IMG/VR virus record: IMGVR_UViG_3300047552_000224
Span: 1-41,334 of that record
Direction: 5' to 3' (one strand)
Length of the DNA: 41,334 nt
Origin: a virus
Below the pieces are notes generated by a model. It was given only the letters and a program-made list of their open reading frames with translations. It was not told where the DNA came from and made no database searches. The position numbers and the translations under genes were made by a program. Of this stretch, positions 31,255 through 38,128 are shown one piece after another. The first letter of the stretch is position 1, and each line of letters starts with the position of its first letter.

Positions 31255-31928
31255 TGAGCGCAGTTATGCAGATGGTTCTATCTAGTAGCGCGTCTTTTGG
31301 TGTTGGTGGAACATGGTCTTTTGTAGGCCAATCAACAGCCGCCACTGGTAGCAATCCAACGATCACATTACCTGTCGGTATTGCTTCTGGCGACTTGATC
31401 TTAATATCAGTTTCTGCGTCAATAATGACAACAGCAACAGCGTCAGGCTATTCTGTTGCTTACCAAAACTACAACAACGGCGCATTTGATACGGATGCTG
31501 TGCTTCTTTATAAAGTTGCGTCAGGAACAGAAGGCGGCACAGGCGTTAGCGTCACAACTGATGCAATTATTGAGGGTTCTAGTGCTGCAACTGTGTATCG
31601 TCCTAGCGGGACAATAACTCTTGGCCCTGTTTCTGGGTCAGAAATTGATGGTAATCCATCTATAACAAACCCATCTCTAACAATAGAGAAAGATGCACTA
31701 ATTATTGTGTTTAACGCTTTTAGGCGAGGAACAAGCACCGGAAGCGTCGTAATTGCTCCATCTGGAGTTACAGCTAGGCACAATCTTTCTAGTGGTGTTA
31801 GTTACGCTGGATTCTGGCTAGGTGAGGTATATGCAGAAAGCACTCCGACTACAGAGTTTTCATCAACCATGAATAGTGCTGTAAATCTTGAAGTTGTTGC
31901 TGTTACAGCGGCGTTTTACTCTAGTTAA
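31254..31928 (+). CDS. Virion protein, probable fibre component, 224 aa
   Basis: Beta-rich and low in charge (WSFVGQSTAATGSNPTITLPVGIASGDLILISVSAS). The pattern is seen in phage fibre or adhesion proteins and resembles surface-protein repeats. It follows directly from the fibre gene. No further assignment possible. Confidence 0.6.
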   Translation: MSAVMQMVLSSSASFGVGGTWSFVGQSTAATGSNPTITLPVGIASGDLILISVSASIMTTATASGYSVAYQNYNNGAFDTDAVLLYKVASGTEGGTGVSVTTDAIIEGSSAATVYRPSGTITLGPVSGSEIDGNPSITNPSLTIEKDALIIVFNAFRRGTSTGSVVIAPSGVTARHNLSSGVSYAGFWLGEVYAESTPTTEFSSTMNSAVNLEVVAVTAAFYSS

Positions 31929-31942
31929 AAACTGGTGGTCTA

Positions 31943-32224
31943 ATGAATACAGAACTTGCACTCTTCGCTCTGTTTGTCGCGCTCCAACTGGCAGACATCT
32001 GGACAACGCTTCGCTTCCTGAAGAACAAGACGGGCCATGAAGCCAACCCGGTCATGGCTTACCTATTTGAGAAGTTTGGCGTTATCCAGTCGCTCTGCGT
32101 GGTCAAGTCTGCTGCCGTTGCGATAGCGTGGTTTCTTCAGACGGAGATCATGGTCATTGGTGTTTTGTGCGCCTTTTATGCGTACATTGCTATCAACAAT
32201 TACCGCATCGGGTCTGGAAAATAG
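31943..32224 (+). CDS. DUF5658-like small membrane protein, 93 aa
   Basis: Three hydrophobic segments (about 4-20, 44-65 and 68-85) and the motif QLADIWTTLRFLKNKTGHEANPVMAYL are like DUF5658 membrane proteins. Codon use is more GC-rich than in the fibre genes just before it. It is the last rightward gene. Function unknown. Confidence 0.6.
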   Translation: MNTELALFALFVALQLADIWTTLRFLKNKTGHEANPVMAYLFEKFGVIQSLCVVKSAAVAIAWFLQTEIMVIGVLCAFYAYIAINNYRIGSGK

Positions 32225-32444
32225 TTTCTAAAACTACGCTTTGCTTCATTGATTCTTAAGGGTTATTAGTCTGCGCTCTAGTGTTTAAGTATTAGAAACG
32301 CAGATTGATAACTCTTTTGTTTTCATGTGTTTAGTCGCTAGTTGTTGGAAGTATGCATGCTAATTCAGTGATTCTTGTAAAGCCTTGTGCCGCAATGGTT
32401 TGGCTTTGCCAATAGCCTCCTGAATTAGATGCAATCCAATACTC
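32225..32444. other. Intergenic region, probable attP
   Basis: 220 bases between the end of the rightward late genes and the 3' end of the leftward integrase gene, a usual place for attP. It contains a perfect 9-base inverted pair CTAATTCAG/CTGAATTAG (about 32360 and 32411) enclosing an AAAGCC/GGCTTT hairpin that could end convergent transcripts, and a TAGTTT/AAACTA stem right after the membrane gene. No tRNA fragment or obvious core was seen, so the crossover site is not assigned. Confidence 0.4.
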
Positions 32445-33407
32445 TCAGGCTTTTTTCTTCAATGTCATAGCAGTCGCCACTGGTGTTTCGCGGCTTCTGA
32501 GATACCTGTTATGGCTTGATTCAGACTTGTGACCTAGTAGGACTTTGCTGTCTACGCTATCCCGTTGAGCATCAGTAGCTGCCTTTGCTCTCAAGTCATG
32601 GACATGTGCATCTTCTACGCCAGCATCAAGACAAGCCTTGCGCCAATGCCTCATAACCGTGTCGTAATTGAGTTTAGAGCCGTTTCTGTTGTGGAGTAGC
32701 GTGATTCCTTTAACGGACTGATGAATCGCTTTAGCGGCCTTTACAGTGCGCTCTAGGTCAGTGTTCCAAGCCACAATCATCCGGTGCTTAGTTTTCTGCT
32801 GTTTGAACGCAATGCCTTCATCCGTTAAGTCAGAGTATTTGATAGCCATTACGTCGCTGATTCGCTGGCCTGTCATGTAGCACAAATCCATGATGATCCT
32901 GAGTTGTGAATCTGCATATTTGTGTATGGCGGCATACTCTGAATCTGTGATGTACCTATCCCTAGCCACGGTTTTCATTGGCTTTGTATCTCTGGCGACG
33001 TTTCTATCTACTAGATCGTCAAAGATTGCCATATCCAGCGCACCAATCAGAACTGCTCTCATAACGTTAGCTGATCCTGGCTTGTCCTTGTAATACCTTT
33101 GGACTTCCATGATTGATTTGGCTGTGACTTGGGATGGTTCAAACTCAGCGAATATCTTGGATAGGTGGTTTTTCGCCACCTTGTACGATTTAATCGTGTT
33201 ATCCGCTAGGGTGAGGCTGGCTATGTATCGCTCTAAGAGTGCAGGCATCTTAGAAGTGGGCGCAGATAGCTTTTTGGCGTAGTTCTTTAGTGCTGTAGGT
33301 AAATCTTTGCCTATCTGTTCCCACTTGTTCTGTTTGACGTAATAGTACGCACCGTTACGCAGAAAAACGCAAGGTGGGAGGTGCTTGTCCTTCTTTCTTG
33401 GACGCAT
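32445..33407 (-). CDS. int: Tyrosine integrase, 320 aa
   Basis: Site-specific recombinase for integration and excision. Catalytic residues are visible: Arg182 (TGQRISDVM), Lys in KQQKTKHR (about 205), His270-x-x-Arg273 (HDLRAKA), His293 (LGHKSE) and Tyr302 (NRYLRS). A SAM-like core-binding region covers about 50-140. It is the last gene of the leftward operon and overlaps the DUF4224 gene, suggesting coupling. Confidence 0.93.
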   Translation of the reverse strand: MRPRKKDKHLPPCVFLRNGAYYYVKQNKWEQIGKDLPTALKNYAKKLSAPTSKMPALLERYIASLTLADNTIKSYKVAKNHLSKIFAEFEPSQVTAKSIMEVQRYYKDKPGSANVMRAVLIGALDMAIFDDLVDRNVARDTKPMKTVARDRYITDSEYAAIHKYADSQLRIIMDLCYMTGQRISDVMAIKYSDLTDEGIAFKQQKTKHRMIVAWNTDLERTVKAAKAIHQSVKGITLLHNRNGSKLNYDTVMRHWRKACLDAGVEDAHVHDLRAKAATDAQRDSVDSKVLLGHKSESSHNRYLRSRETPVATAMTLKKKA

Positions 33408-33549
33408 GATGTAAATCCTCCTGTAAGACCACTATAGAACCATCACGGCGACGACGAAAGGGAATCTGCATTGCTATCAACTCTCTCGCCTGGCTCGTTG
33501 CTTTCTTTCTGTTCGTTAGTTCTTGTATCTGTTCGCTGTTGAGAATCAT
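33355..33549 (-). CDS. DUF4224-like small protein, 64 aa
   Basis: Reads MILNSEQIQELTNRKKATSQ, then LIAMQIPFRRRRDGSIVVLQEDL, the DUF4224 pattern commonly found right before phage integrases. Possibly a DNA-binding helper or excisionase-like factor; that role is inferred from location. GGGAAG is 8 bases before ATG 33549. It overlaps the integrase start by 53 bases and the preceding gene by 107. Confidence 0.75.
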   Translation of the reverse strand: MILNSEQIQELTNRKKATSQARELIAMQIPFRRRRDGSIVVLQEDLHHASKKEGQAPPTLRFSA

Positions 33550-33634
33550 GTTTTTTCTTCCCGAAAATCGCATCAAAATTTGATTCAAACGTGCTTCTGT
33601 CCGTGAAAGGACGGGGTGAAGAACCTTTACCCAT
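33443..33634 (-). CDS. Small MGKGS-type phage protein, 63 aa
   Basis: Begins MGKGSSPRPFTDRSTFESNF and AIFGKKK, a pattern I recognise from small unknown phage proteins. TTGGAG stands 6 bases before ATG 33634. Residues after about 32 are Ser/Asn/Glu-rich and overlap the DUF4224 gene in another frame, so the tail may be an unconstrained extension. Confidence 0.6.
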   Translation of the reverse strand: MGKGSSPRPFTDRSTFESNFDAIFGKKKHDSQQRTDTRTNEQKESNEPGERVDSNADSLSSSP

Positions 33635-33744
33635 TATTTGCTCCAAGGAAACATAAGTGTCACTCGCCATGCGCGAATCCAGCCATTGATGCGGCGTTGT
33701 TGAGACATTGGGTATAGCCAGCGGAGTAGGTCGGTTGGTTTCAT
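33634..33744 (-). CDS. Small basic protein, 36 aa
   Basis: Reads MKPTDLLRWLYPMSQQRRIN and on to WRVTLMFPWSK. Its ATG overlaps the previous stop (ATGA) and its TAA overlaps the next ATG (TAATG), the same coupling used through the operon, which supports a real gene. Rich in Trp and Arg. Function unknown. Confidence 0.5.
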   Translation of the reverse strand: MKPTDLLRWLYPMSQQRRINGWIRAWRVTLMFPWSK

Positions 33745-33860
33745 TTGAGCATCACTTTCCAGCAATCTTTAATTGACTGCTTAATGGTTACTTTGACTGG
33801 GCTAAATAGAACGTCACAGATAACAAGAAGTGGAAAAAACGGAAACCATAGATATTTCAT
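33741..33860 (-). CDS. Small membrane protein, 39 aa
   Basis: Begins MKYLWFPFFPLLVICDVLFS, a single membrane segment, followed by a basic tail. GGAGAAACGAA precedes the ATG at 33860, which overlaps the stop of the upstream gene. A longer in-frame reading is mostly Arg/Ser junk and is not preferred. Confidence 0.55.
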   Translation of the reverse strand: MKYLWFPFFPLLVICDVLFSPVKVTIKQSIKDCWKVMLK

Positions 33861-34081
33861 TTCGTTTCTCCATCTACCGAGGATTCCTCGGTGGTTCGCA
33901 TTGCCGCCTCGGTGCGCTTGACCATTGCAGGATCGGCCATTGAGTACAGGTTTTGATATGACCATTTGAGGCATGTCTTTGCTTCGGCTAGTTCGGCGCG
34001 TAACTTTGTGATTTCGTCTGCGGCTTCTTGCTGTAGTCCTTCTGAGCATGGTTCGTATTGCAAGCGTTCAACAATATCCAT
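33857..34081 (-). CDS. Hypothetical phage protein, 74 aa
   Basis: MDIVERLQYEPCSEGLQQEAADEITKLRAELAEAK is the form of a very common small phage protein with a coiled-coil start. AGGAGG lies 7 bases before ATG 34081. The gene overlaps the endonuclease upstream and the membrane protein downstream. Function not known. Confidence 0.7.
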   Translation of the reverse strand: MDIVERLQYEPCSEGLQQEAADEITKLRAELAEAKTCLKWSYQNLYSMADPAMVKRTEAAMRTTEESSVDGETK

Positions 34082-34614
34082 CACTCGACCTCCTTTGTTG
34101 TGCTTGAGTTATACAGCTCTTGCTTTCTTTTGAATTCACCAAAGTATTTTTCTGCGGCTTGTTCGTAAGCGTTAGCTGCTTCTTCAAGATCATCGAAGTC
34201 GCCAAGATGTATGCGCTTCTTATTTACAACGATTCTTGCATTCCATTTACTTGTTTTAGTAATCCAAGAAACACCTTTCCTTCCGCTTGTGTTATTTCTG
34301 TATATGCCCACGTTTGCTGAATTTTGATGATTATTTGCCAATCTCAAATTGCATTTCCTGTTGTCTAGTTTGTTACCTGAAATGTGATCTGATTTCAAAC
34401 CATCTGGAGCGTTAGATATAACCCTGTGCAACATGATCATTCCACGCTTTTCGCACGGCTTTTTTCTATTTGAAACTGCGTACCCTGTGTGGTGTAAAAA
34501 CCAATTTCTTCCTTCAACAAGCGAAACATCTGAAGCGTCAATAATTGCTTCCGCGCCCTGAGACAGTTGTATGTACGCAATGTCACCTTCAATTCGTATC
34601 GGTCTTGGTTTAAT
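34081..34614 (-). CDS. HNH-AP2 homing endonuclease with apparent ATT start, 177 aa
   Basis: HNH_3 plus AP2 endonuclease. The full reading frame begins IKPRPIRIEGDIAYIQL right after the stop of the upstream gene and includes AIIDASDVSLVEGRNWF, HRVISNAPDG, SDHISGNKLDNRKCNLRLA, then the AP2 DNA-binding part GRKGVSWITKTSKWNARI. The first ATG (34440) would remove about 58 N-terminal residues that match the family. At the expected start the codon is ATT, with AAAGGAG 8 bases before it. Either a rare ATT start or a start-loss allele. Confidence 0.75.
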   Translation of the reverse strand: MKPRPIRIEGDIAYIQLSQGAEAIIDASDVSLVEGRNWFLHHTGYAVSNRKKPCEKRGMIMLHRVISNAPDGLKSDHISGNKLDNRKCNLRLANNHQNSANVGIYRNNTSGRKGVSWITKTSKWNARIVVNKKRIHLGDFDDLEEAANAYEQAAEKYFGEFKRKQELYNSSTTKEVE

Positions 34615-34842
34615 TTAATCGACTCCTTTAATTGCGAACAGCGGCGTCCATCTGCTTGGGTTGTTGCCTTCATACAGTTGCCTTTGAAACACTGAAGTTT
34701 CGTTGCAGAAATATCCAACCACCTCACTCTCAGCCTCAACCGCTTTGATGAGTGCGTGGGCGAAGTCAATTAGCTGAAATCTTTGAGGCATTGATTCATT
34801 AACCTCTAGCACCAATTCATTTAACCGTTCTTTGCTAATCAT
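34615..34842 (-). CDS. Hypothetical protein, 75 aa
   Basis: Reads MISKERLNELVLEVNESMPQ, then VVGYFCNETSVFQRQLYEG and WTPLFAIKGV, a form seen in small accessory phage proteins with no known role. Starts by ATGA overlap with the upstream coiled-coil gene. The stop directly abuts the ATT of the endonuclease frame. Confidence 0.65.
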   Translation of the reverse strand: MISKERLNELVLEVNESMPQRFQLIDFAHALIKAVEAESEVVGYFCNETSVFQRQLYEGNNPSRWTPLFAIKGVD

Positions 34843-35141
34843 TTAGACTCCTTCCAAAGTTCGTACTGCTGAAGTGCTTTTGTTTTTCGTTTACAAGAAT
34901 TAGTGGCCCAAATAAGCGCAGCCGCCAAAGTCTCAATCAGCGCGGATTGTTCAGAACCAACCGCATCTAGCCGCTTGTTATCCTCGCGCATCTCGTCGCA
35001 CTCGGTGTTCCACTTGTCAGCCAGTACAGACAGCCGTTCAATCACTTCCTTCTGCTCCGCAATCACCGCTTTCAACTGTGCGTTTTCGCGTTCAAGGGAT
35101 TCAACAGTCGCTTCTTCTTCGCGCCAGTGTCTAGCTACCAT
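34839..35141 (-). CDS. Coiled-coil protein, 100 aa
   Basis: Heptad-like charged helix from about residue 10 to 75 (VESLERENAQLKAVIAEQKEVIERL), then ETLAAALIWATNSCK. Similar in style to lambda Ea-type accessory proteins. No catalytic features. It overlaps the next coiled-coil gene by 11 bases. Confidence 0.6.
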   Translation of the reverse strand: MVARHWREEEATVESLERENAQLKAVIAEQKEVIERLSVLADKWNTECDEMREDNKRLDAVGSEQSALIETLAAALIWATNSCKRKTKALQQYELWKESK

Positions 35142-35427
35142 TTGGCTTCTCCTTCTTGAGTGCTGCCTGTGCTATCTGGTTGCCAATGCTGTTACCGAAG
35201 TAAGGCTCATTACCGAGTCGTGCCAACTTATCAAGCGCACCCTCCAACTCCTTCACTCTGGCTTCAAGTGCAGCTACTTGCTTCTCAAAAGAATAAATAT
35301 CCTCTTTTGCTTCTTCTAGTTCTGGAAGCATATTCAGTAAGGCGATGTTTTCGGCTTCAAGTTCATTGATCCTGTCAACAGGGTGCGTGTCTGACCGCCA
35401 CTCAAAACTTCCCATGTGGCCGATCAT
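35131..35427 (-). CDS. Coiled-coil protein, 98 aa
   Basis: Start set at ATG 35427, with GGAGGA upstream and ATGA overlap with a 35-residue gene. RINELEAENIALLNMLPELEEA and the following Lys/Glu-rich stretch form a coiled coil; the C-terminus is basic. Function unknown. Confidence 0.6.
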   Translation of the reverse strand: MIGHMGSFEWRSDTHPVDRINELEAENIALLNMLPELEEAKEDIYSFEKQVAALEARVKELEGALDKLARLGNEPYFGNSIGNQIAQAALKKEKPNGS

Positions 35428-35531
35428 TTTCTGTTCCTCCACCACAAATCAACCTGCGCCCACAAGAACGCAAGCAAGACGATGGCAAGCGCAGCCAACC
35501 CGATTACATCGCTGATAGTCCATATAAACAT
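35424..35531 (-). CDS. Small membrane peptide, 35 aa
   Basis: Reads MFIWTISDVIGLAALAIVLL, then FLWAQVDLWWRNRK: one membrane helix with a basic end. AAGGAG is 8 bases before the ATG, and the stop overlaps the next start (ATGA). It follows the structured gap at 35557-35677. Confidence 0.55.
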   Translation of the reverse strand: MFIWTISDVIGLAALAIVLLAFLWAQVDLWWRNRK

Positions 35532-35744
35532 TTACTAAACTCCTTACAAATTAGTACACACCATCCCGCCGCTGCGATTCCATTAAAGACAACGCCATGC
35601 TCAATAAATGGGTTGGTTTAAACGCAGCATTCGTGGATATTTAAAGACGTTGCACAGCGTCTGTCGCGGGTGGTGTGACTGGTGGGGCAAAGTTATTCGG
35701 CCTGTTTCCCGCAGACTGTTTAACTTCCTTTCTGCCCCGTTGAT
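35532..35744. ncRNA. Gap holding a three-way-junction RNA candidate
   Basis: No supported gene. CACACCATCCCGC (35557-35569) pairs with GCGGGTGGTGTG (35666-35677), 12 bp with one bulge. Inside are GCTGCG/CGCAGC (35571-35576 with 35623-35628) and AGACG/CGTCT (35645-35649 with 35658-35662). A further long stem, TGCCCC/GGGGCA, lies nearer the dCTP deaminase gene. Transcription is expected leftward. A 66-residue rightward frame here lacks a ribosome site. Confidence 0.4.
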
Positions 35745-36281
35745 CTATTTAATGCCTTTGCCAGCCGATACAGTTTTGTCGTTATTGTATTGGCCGCGTT
35801 TCGCATAACTCTTATCTTCTGGCACTGGTTCATGCTGGAAAAAGATAACCTGGCCACACTTGGTATCTGGATAAATCGTGATTCCTTTATCTGATACGTT
35901 ATGGAACTCAAGCGTTAATACAGAACCATGCCACCCAGCGTCGCACCACCCAGCTAGAAGGTGGTTAAAACCATTCCGCGCCATCGTTGATTTCAGCTTA
36001 TATTCTGCCGAGATGAAGTTCGGAAGGTTAAACACTTCCTTGGTATGGGCTAGGATGAATTGATTAGGCTGAACCGTGTAACCTGATGAATCAATGGTTA
36101 CCTCTTTCTTAAACTTGTCGCCTTTTTGCAGCATGTCGATTACTTGATAACCAGACTCTTGAACTAGGATTTTGTTACCTAGAACAATATCAATGCTGGC
36201 AGAATTTACGTTCTCATAATCCGAATTTTCAATGACTCCAGTTTCAATCAACTTGCACAAACCGTTATAGCTAATCAACAT
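35745..36281 (-). CDS. dcd: dCTP deaminase-like protein, 178 aa
   Basis: Converts dCTP to dUTP for thymidylate synthesis (or is a related dUTPase-type enzyme). Seen are the N-terminal SASIDIVLGNKI, the central STMARNGFNHLLAGWCDAGWHGSVLTLEFHN with the family Arg and Glu, and the C-terminal CGQVIFFQHEPVP. Start set at ATG 36281, with TTGGAG 6 bases before it; a longer frame to 36335 overlaps the previous gene. Probably supports phage DNA synthesis. Confidence 0.8.
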   Translation of the reverse strand: MLISYNGLCKLIETGVIENSDYENVNSASIDIVLGNKILVQESGYQVIDMLQKGDKFKKEVTIDSSGYTVQPNQFILAHTKEVFNLPNFISAEYKLKSTMARNGFNHLLAGWCDAGWHGSVLTLEFHNVSDKGITIYPDTKCGQVIFFQHEPVPEDKSYAKRGQYNNDKTVSAGKGIK

Positions 36282-36282
36282 T

Positions 36283-36489
36283 TCATTCTCCAAATTGATA
36301 CCAAACATTACGCTTACAATCGCCAATTCTTCCAACTCGCTTAACCCTATGTCGATTTACATACCGGCAAAGAATTGTCGCGGCTGACTGCGGTGTTAAC
36401 CCTGACTTCTCGGCTAAACACTTTGGCGTAAATGGTGTATTGCCCATGAGTGATTTGTAGTAATCGAAACCGAATAGATATTCGCTCAT
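36283..36489 (-). CDS. Small HTH-like protein, 68 aa
   Basis: TPKCLAEKSGLTPQSAATILCRYVNRHRVKRVGRI has the spacing of a winged-helix DNA-binding motif, ending in NVWYQFG. It may act with the larger winged-helix gene just upstream, which it overlaps by four bases (ATGA). Target unknown. Confidence 0.6.
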   Translation of the reverse strand: MSEYLFGFDYYKSLMGNTPFTPKCLAEKSGLTPQSAATILCRYVNRHRVKRVGRIGDCKRNVWYQFGE

Positions 36490-36977
36490 ACAATCATTCC
36501 CATCTTGTATAGCTTGGCTCCTTGTGACTTCTTGAACACAATCACTAGCCCGCTTTTCATTAGATTGTTCAAATCCTTATAAACCGTGGATTCGTTAATC
36601 TCAGTCTTGCGAACAATGTCTTTTGCTGTCATTGGCCCACGGTGCAGAGATAGAACAATCTTATGTTCTCGAATCTTGCGTTGGCGTTGGCCTTCTAGCG
36701 TTCGCTGTTTAGCGATTTCTCTCAGGTGAGCGTGTGCGCCTTTAGGTGTTTTGTATTCAGGCTTGTTATCTAGTTTCTCGGAGAACCCTTCTACAAACCC
36801 GTCCTCGTCCTCTCGGAACTTAATCTCTGGATGATTACATTTTCCGCAAGCTGTCATTCGTGCTTTGTAACCTGGAAGGCAATCAGTGCAGAACGATTTA
36901 ACCTTTCCGGTGAATCTGGCGCACTCTTTCCAAAGCGTGAATGTTTTGCGATCTACGCATTCGTATTCGGTGCTCAT
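36486..36977 (-). CDS. Winged-helix protein with Cys clusters, 163 aa
   Basis: The N-terminal part has Cys pairs (FCTDC, ACGKCNH) that probably bind zinc. The C-terminal part (LSLHRGPMTAKDIVRKTEINESTVYKDLNNLMKSGLV) is a winged helix. This suggests a regulator or nucleic-acid-binding protein. The start at ATG 36977 is preferred to 36992. It overlaps the next gene by four bases. Confidence 0.65.
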   Translation of the reverse strand: MSTEYECVDRKTFTLWKECARFTGKVKSFCTDCLPGYKARMTACGKCNHPEIKFREDEDGFVEGFSEKLDNKPEYKTPKGAHAHLREIAKQRTLEGQRQRKIREHKIVLSLHRGPMTAKDIVRKTEINESTVYKDLNNLMKSGLVIVFKKSQGAKLYKMGMIV

Positions 36978-36978
36978 T

Positions 36979-37125
36979 TTATAGCCCGCCAATAAACCGC
37001 TCTAAATCGTCTGTAACAACGAGATATTCAAAACCATCATCACGCTGCACTAAACATGTAATAGGCCCGTACAGAGCGATTGTGTAGGTTCTATCAAGAT
37101 ATTTAAATGTTTTACCGTTGTTCAT
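36979..37125 (-). CDS. Small protein, 48 aa
   Basis: Reads MNNGKTFKYLDRTYTIALYG, then PITCLVQRDDGFEYLVVTDD and LERFIGG. It overlaps the preceding gene by 14 bases and fills what would otherwise be a gap in a tightly packed operon. The ribosome site is weak (GAG). Function unknown. Confidence 0.5.
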   Translation of the reverse strand: MNNGKTFKYLDRTYTIALYGPITCLVQRDDGFEYLVVTDDLERFIGGL

Positions 37126-37315
37126 TTTTTTCTCGCTCATTTGAACTTTTAAAAGCCTCTATATATACGCAGGCATCCATCAATTCTTCCTGTAGGTGAG
37201 TAAGCCATCCTATCCAAGAAATATCTGTTCTTTCTGTGGTTACACCGTATTTGCTTAATCCTACTTTGCTGCGCTCCAGTAGTTTCTGGCATACAGCTTC
37301 AACGTTTTTATCCAT
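37112..37315 (-). CDS. Conserved small phage protein, 67 aa
   Basis: LLERSKVGLSKYGVTTERTDISWIGWLTHLQEELMDACVYIEAF is a pattern common in phages (helical, with the KYG and EELMDA segments), related in style to MazG-like proteins. It is too short to assign pyrophosphatase activity. Starts by TGATG overlap with the previous stop. Confidence 0.65.
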   Translation of the reverse strand: MDKNVEAVCQKLLERSKVGLSKYGVTTERTDISWIGWLTHLQEELMDACVYIEAFKSSNEREKNEQR

Positions 37316-37521
37316 CACACAACCCCATGACAACGTGACGCAGTAACTACTAAACGTCCTTTATCAAACAATTCGTAATAACCATCATGGCGAATATTAT
37401 TAACAGTAAATTCAGGAATATATTCTTTCCCGTTAATCAACCGTTTAACGCCTTTAAGGATTACTTTGTCGCCTACTTGATGCTGATATAAACGGTGCGG
37501 CGGTGTTGTTATCCTAGTCAT
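37315..37521 (-). CDS. Hypothetical protein, 68 aa
   Basis: Start set at ATG 37521, with CAGGTG upstream. Reads MTRITTPPHRLYQHQVGDKV, then ILKGVKRLINGKEYIPEFTV: small, basic, beta-like, possibly an SH3-type fold. It overlaps the zinc-finger gene by 8 bases. Unknown function. Confidence 0.55.
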   Translation of the reverse strand: MTRITTPPHRLYQHQVGDKVILKGVKRLINGKEYIPEFTVNNIRHDGYYELFDKGRLVVTASRCHGVV

Positions 37522-37714
37522 TTGATTCACCTGAACACCTTGCACATACTCGGTGGTATTTGCATGACAGTGGAGATATAAGAACGCGCTTGCTTCCAAT
37601 TAATCCTCTGTTCTGTTTGCAAATGGCGCATTTAATCGTTCCCAATGTGTTGCCAGTCGTCTTATCGTGGCGTTGTGTTGTGGCTCGGTAATTAGCTTGT
37701 TGCTGTGCGTTCAT
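37514..37714 (-). CDS. Small zinc-finger protein, 66 aa
   Basis: KCAICKQNRG and later CKYHRVCARC form a Cys4-type zinc site. The N-terminus is Gln-rich. It overlaps the preceding gene by 23 bases and the following by 8. The role could be nucleic-acid or protein binding; no known family recognised. Confidence 0.5.
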   Translation of the reverse strand: MNAQQQANYRATTQRHDKTTGNTLGTIKCAICKQNRGLIGSKRVLISPLSCKYHRVCARCSGESND

Positions 37715-37946
37715 TTCGTACTTTCAACATTTCATCGGCAATTCTGTATGCTCTTGATGCAACAAAGTGGCTTGGCACTCCATCGCAATCTTGAACAGCA
37801 GACATTGCGAACTTGTCCCGCAGATTGGCCTCTGCAACTGTCGCAATACGTTCTAAATCACCAATCGCAATACTCACCACTGTGCATGGCTCTGCGCCTT
37901 GGCATTGCAACTGACGCGCTTCTCGTAGGTTTGTTATGTGTTTCAT
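37692..37946 (-). CDS. Hypothetical protein, 84 aa
   Basis: MKHITNLREARQLQCQGAEP is followed by ATVAEANLRDKFAMSAVQDCDGVPSHFVASRAYRIADEML. It looks like a small soluble helical protein. ATGA overlap with the upstream gene supports its start. No family recognised. Confidence 0.6.
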   Translation of the reverse strand: MKHITNLREARQLQCQGAEPCTVVSIAIGDLERIATVAEANLRDKFAMSAVQDCDGVPSHFVASRAYRIADEMLKVRNERTATS

Positions 37947-38128
37947 GCTGTTTCCTCAAGCATATGAACGTATAGCTGTCCGACTAATGCGCGATTATCT
38001 GCCTGTGCTAATAGCCGTTTTTTTCTTGCTAATTCAATTTCCAATTCATCAACTTCTTTTTGTAATTTGTCGCGTCTTACTTGGTCGTTATATGCCAAGC
38101 CTCTAAGAATTGCCTCTTGTCCAGTCAT
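37943..38128 (-). CDS. Small coiled-coil protein, 61 aa
   Basis: Start set at ATG 38128, which overlaps the methyltransferase stop (ATGA) and has GGGGAAAG just upstream. DKLQKEVDELEIELARKKRLLAQA is a coiled coil. Function unknown. Confidence 0.55.
   Translation of the reverse strand: MTGQEAILRGLAYNDQVRRDKLQKEVDELEIELARKKRLLAQADNRALVGQLYVHMLEETA

Noticed and set aside
30652-32224. CRISPR array, anti-CRISPR locus or insertion sequence
   Set aside because: No regular spaced repeats, no Aca-type regulator pair and no transposase were seen here or elsewhere.
33741-34049. 102-residue minus-strand frame
   Set aside because: The first two thirds are an Arg/Ser-rich shadow of the 74-residue gene; only the last 39 residues have a ribosome site and a sensible membrane pattern.
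34437-34769. 110-residue minus-strand frame
   Set aside because: It is the alternative frame of the HNH-AP2 endonuclease and its upstream neighbour, whose frames match known families.
35608-35808. 66-residue rightward Trp-rich frame
   Set aside because: Opposite to all neighbours, no ribosome site, and it overlaps both the dCTP deaminase gene and the junction RNA.
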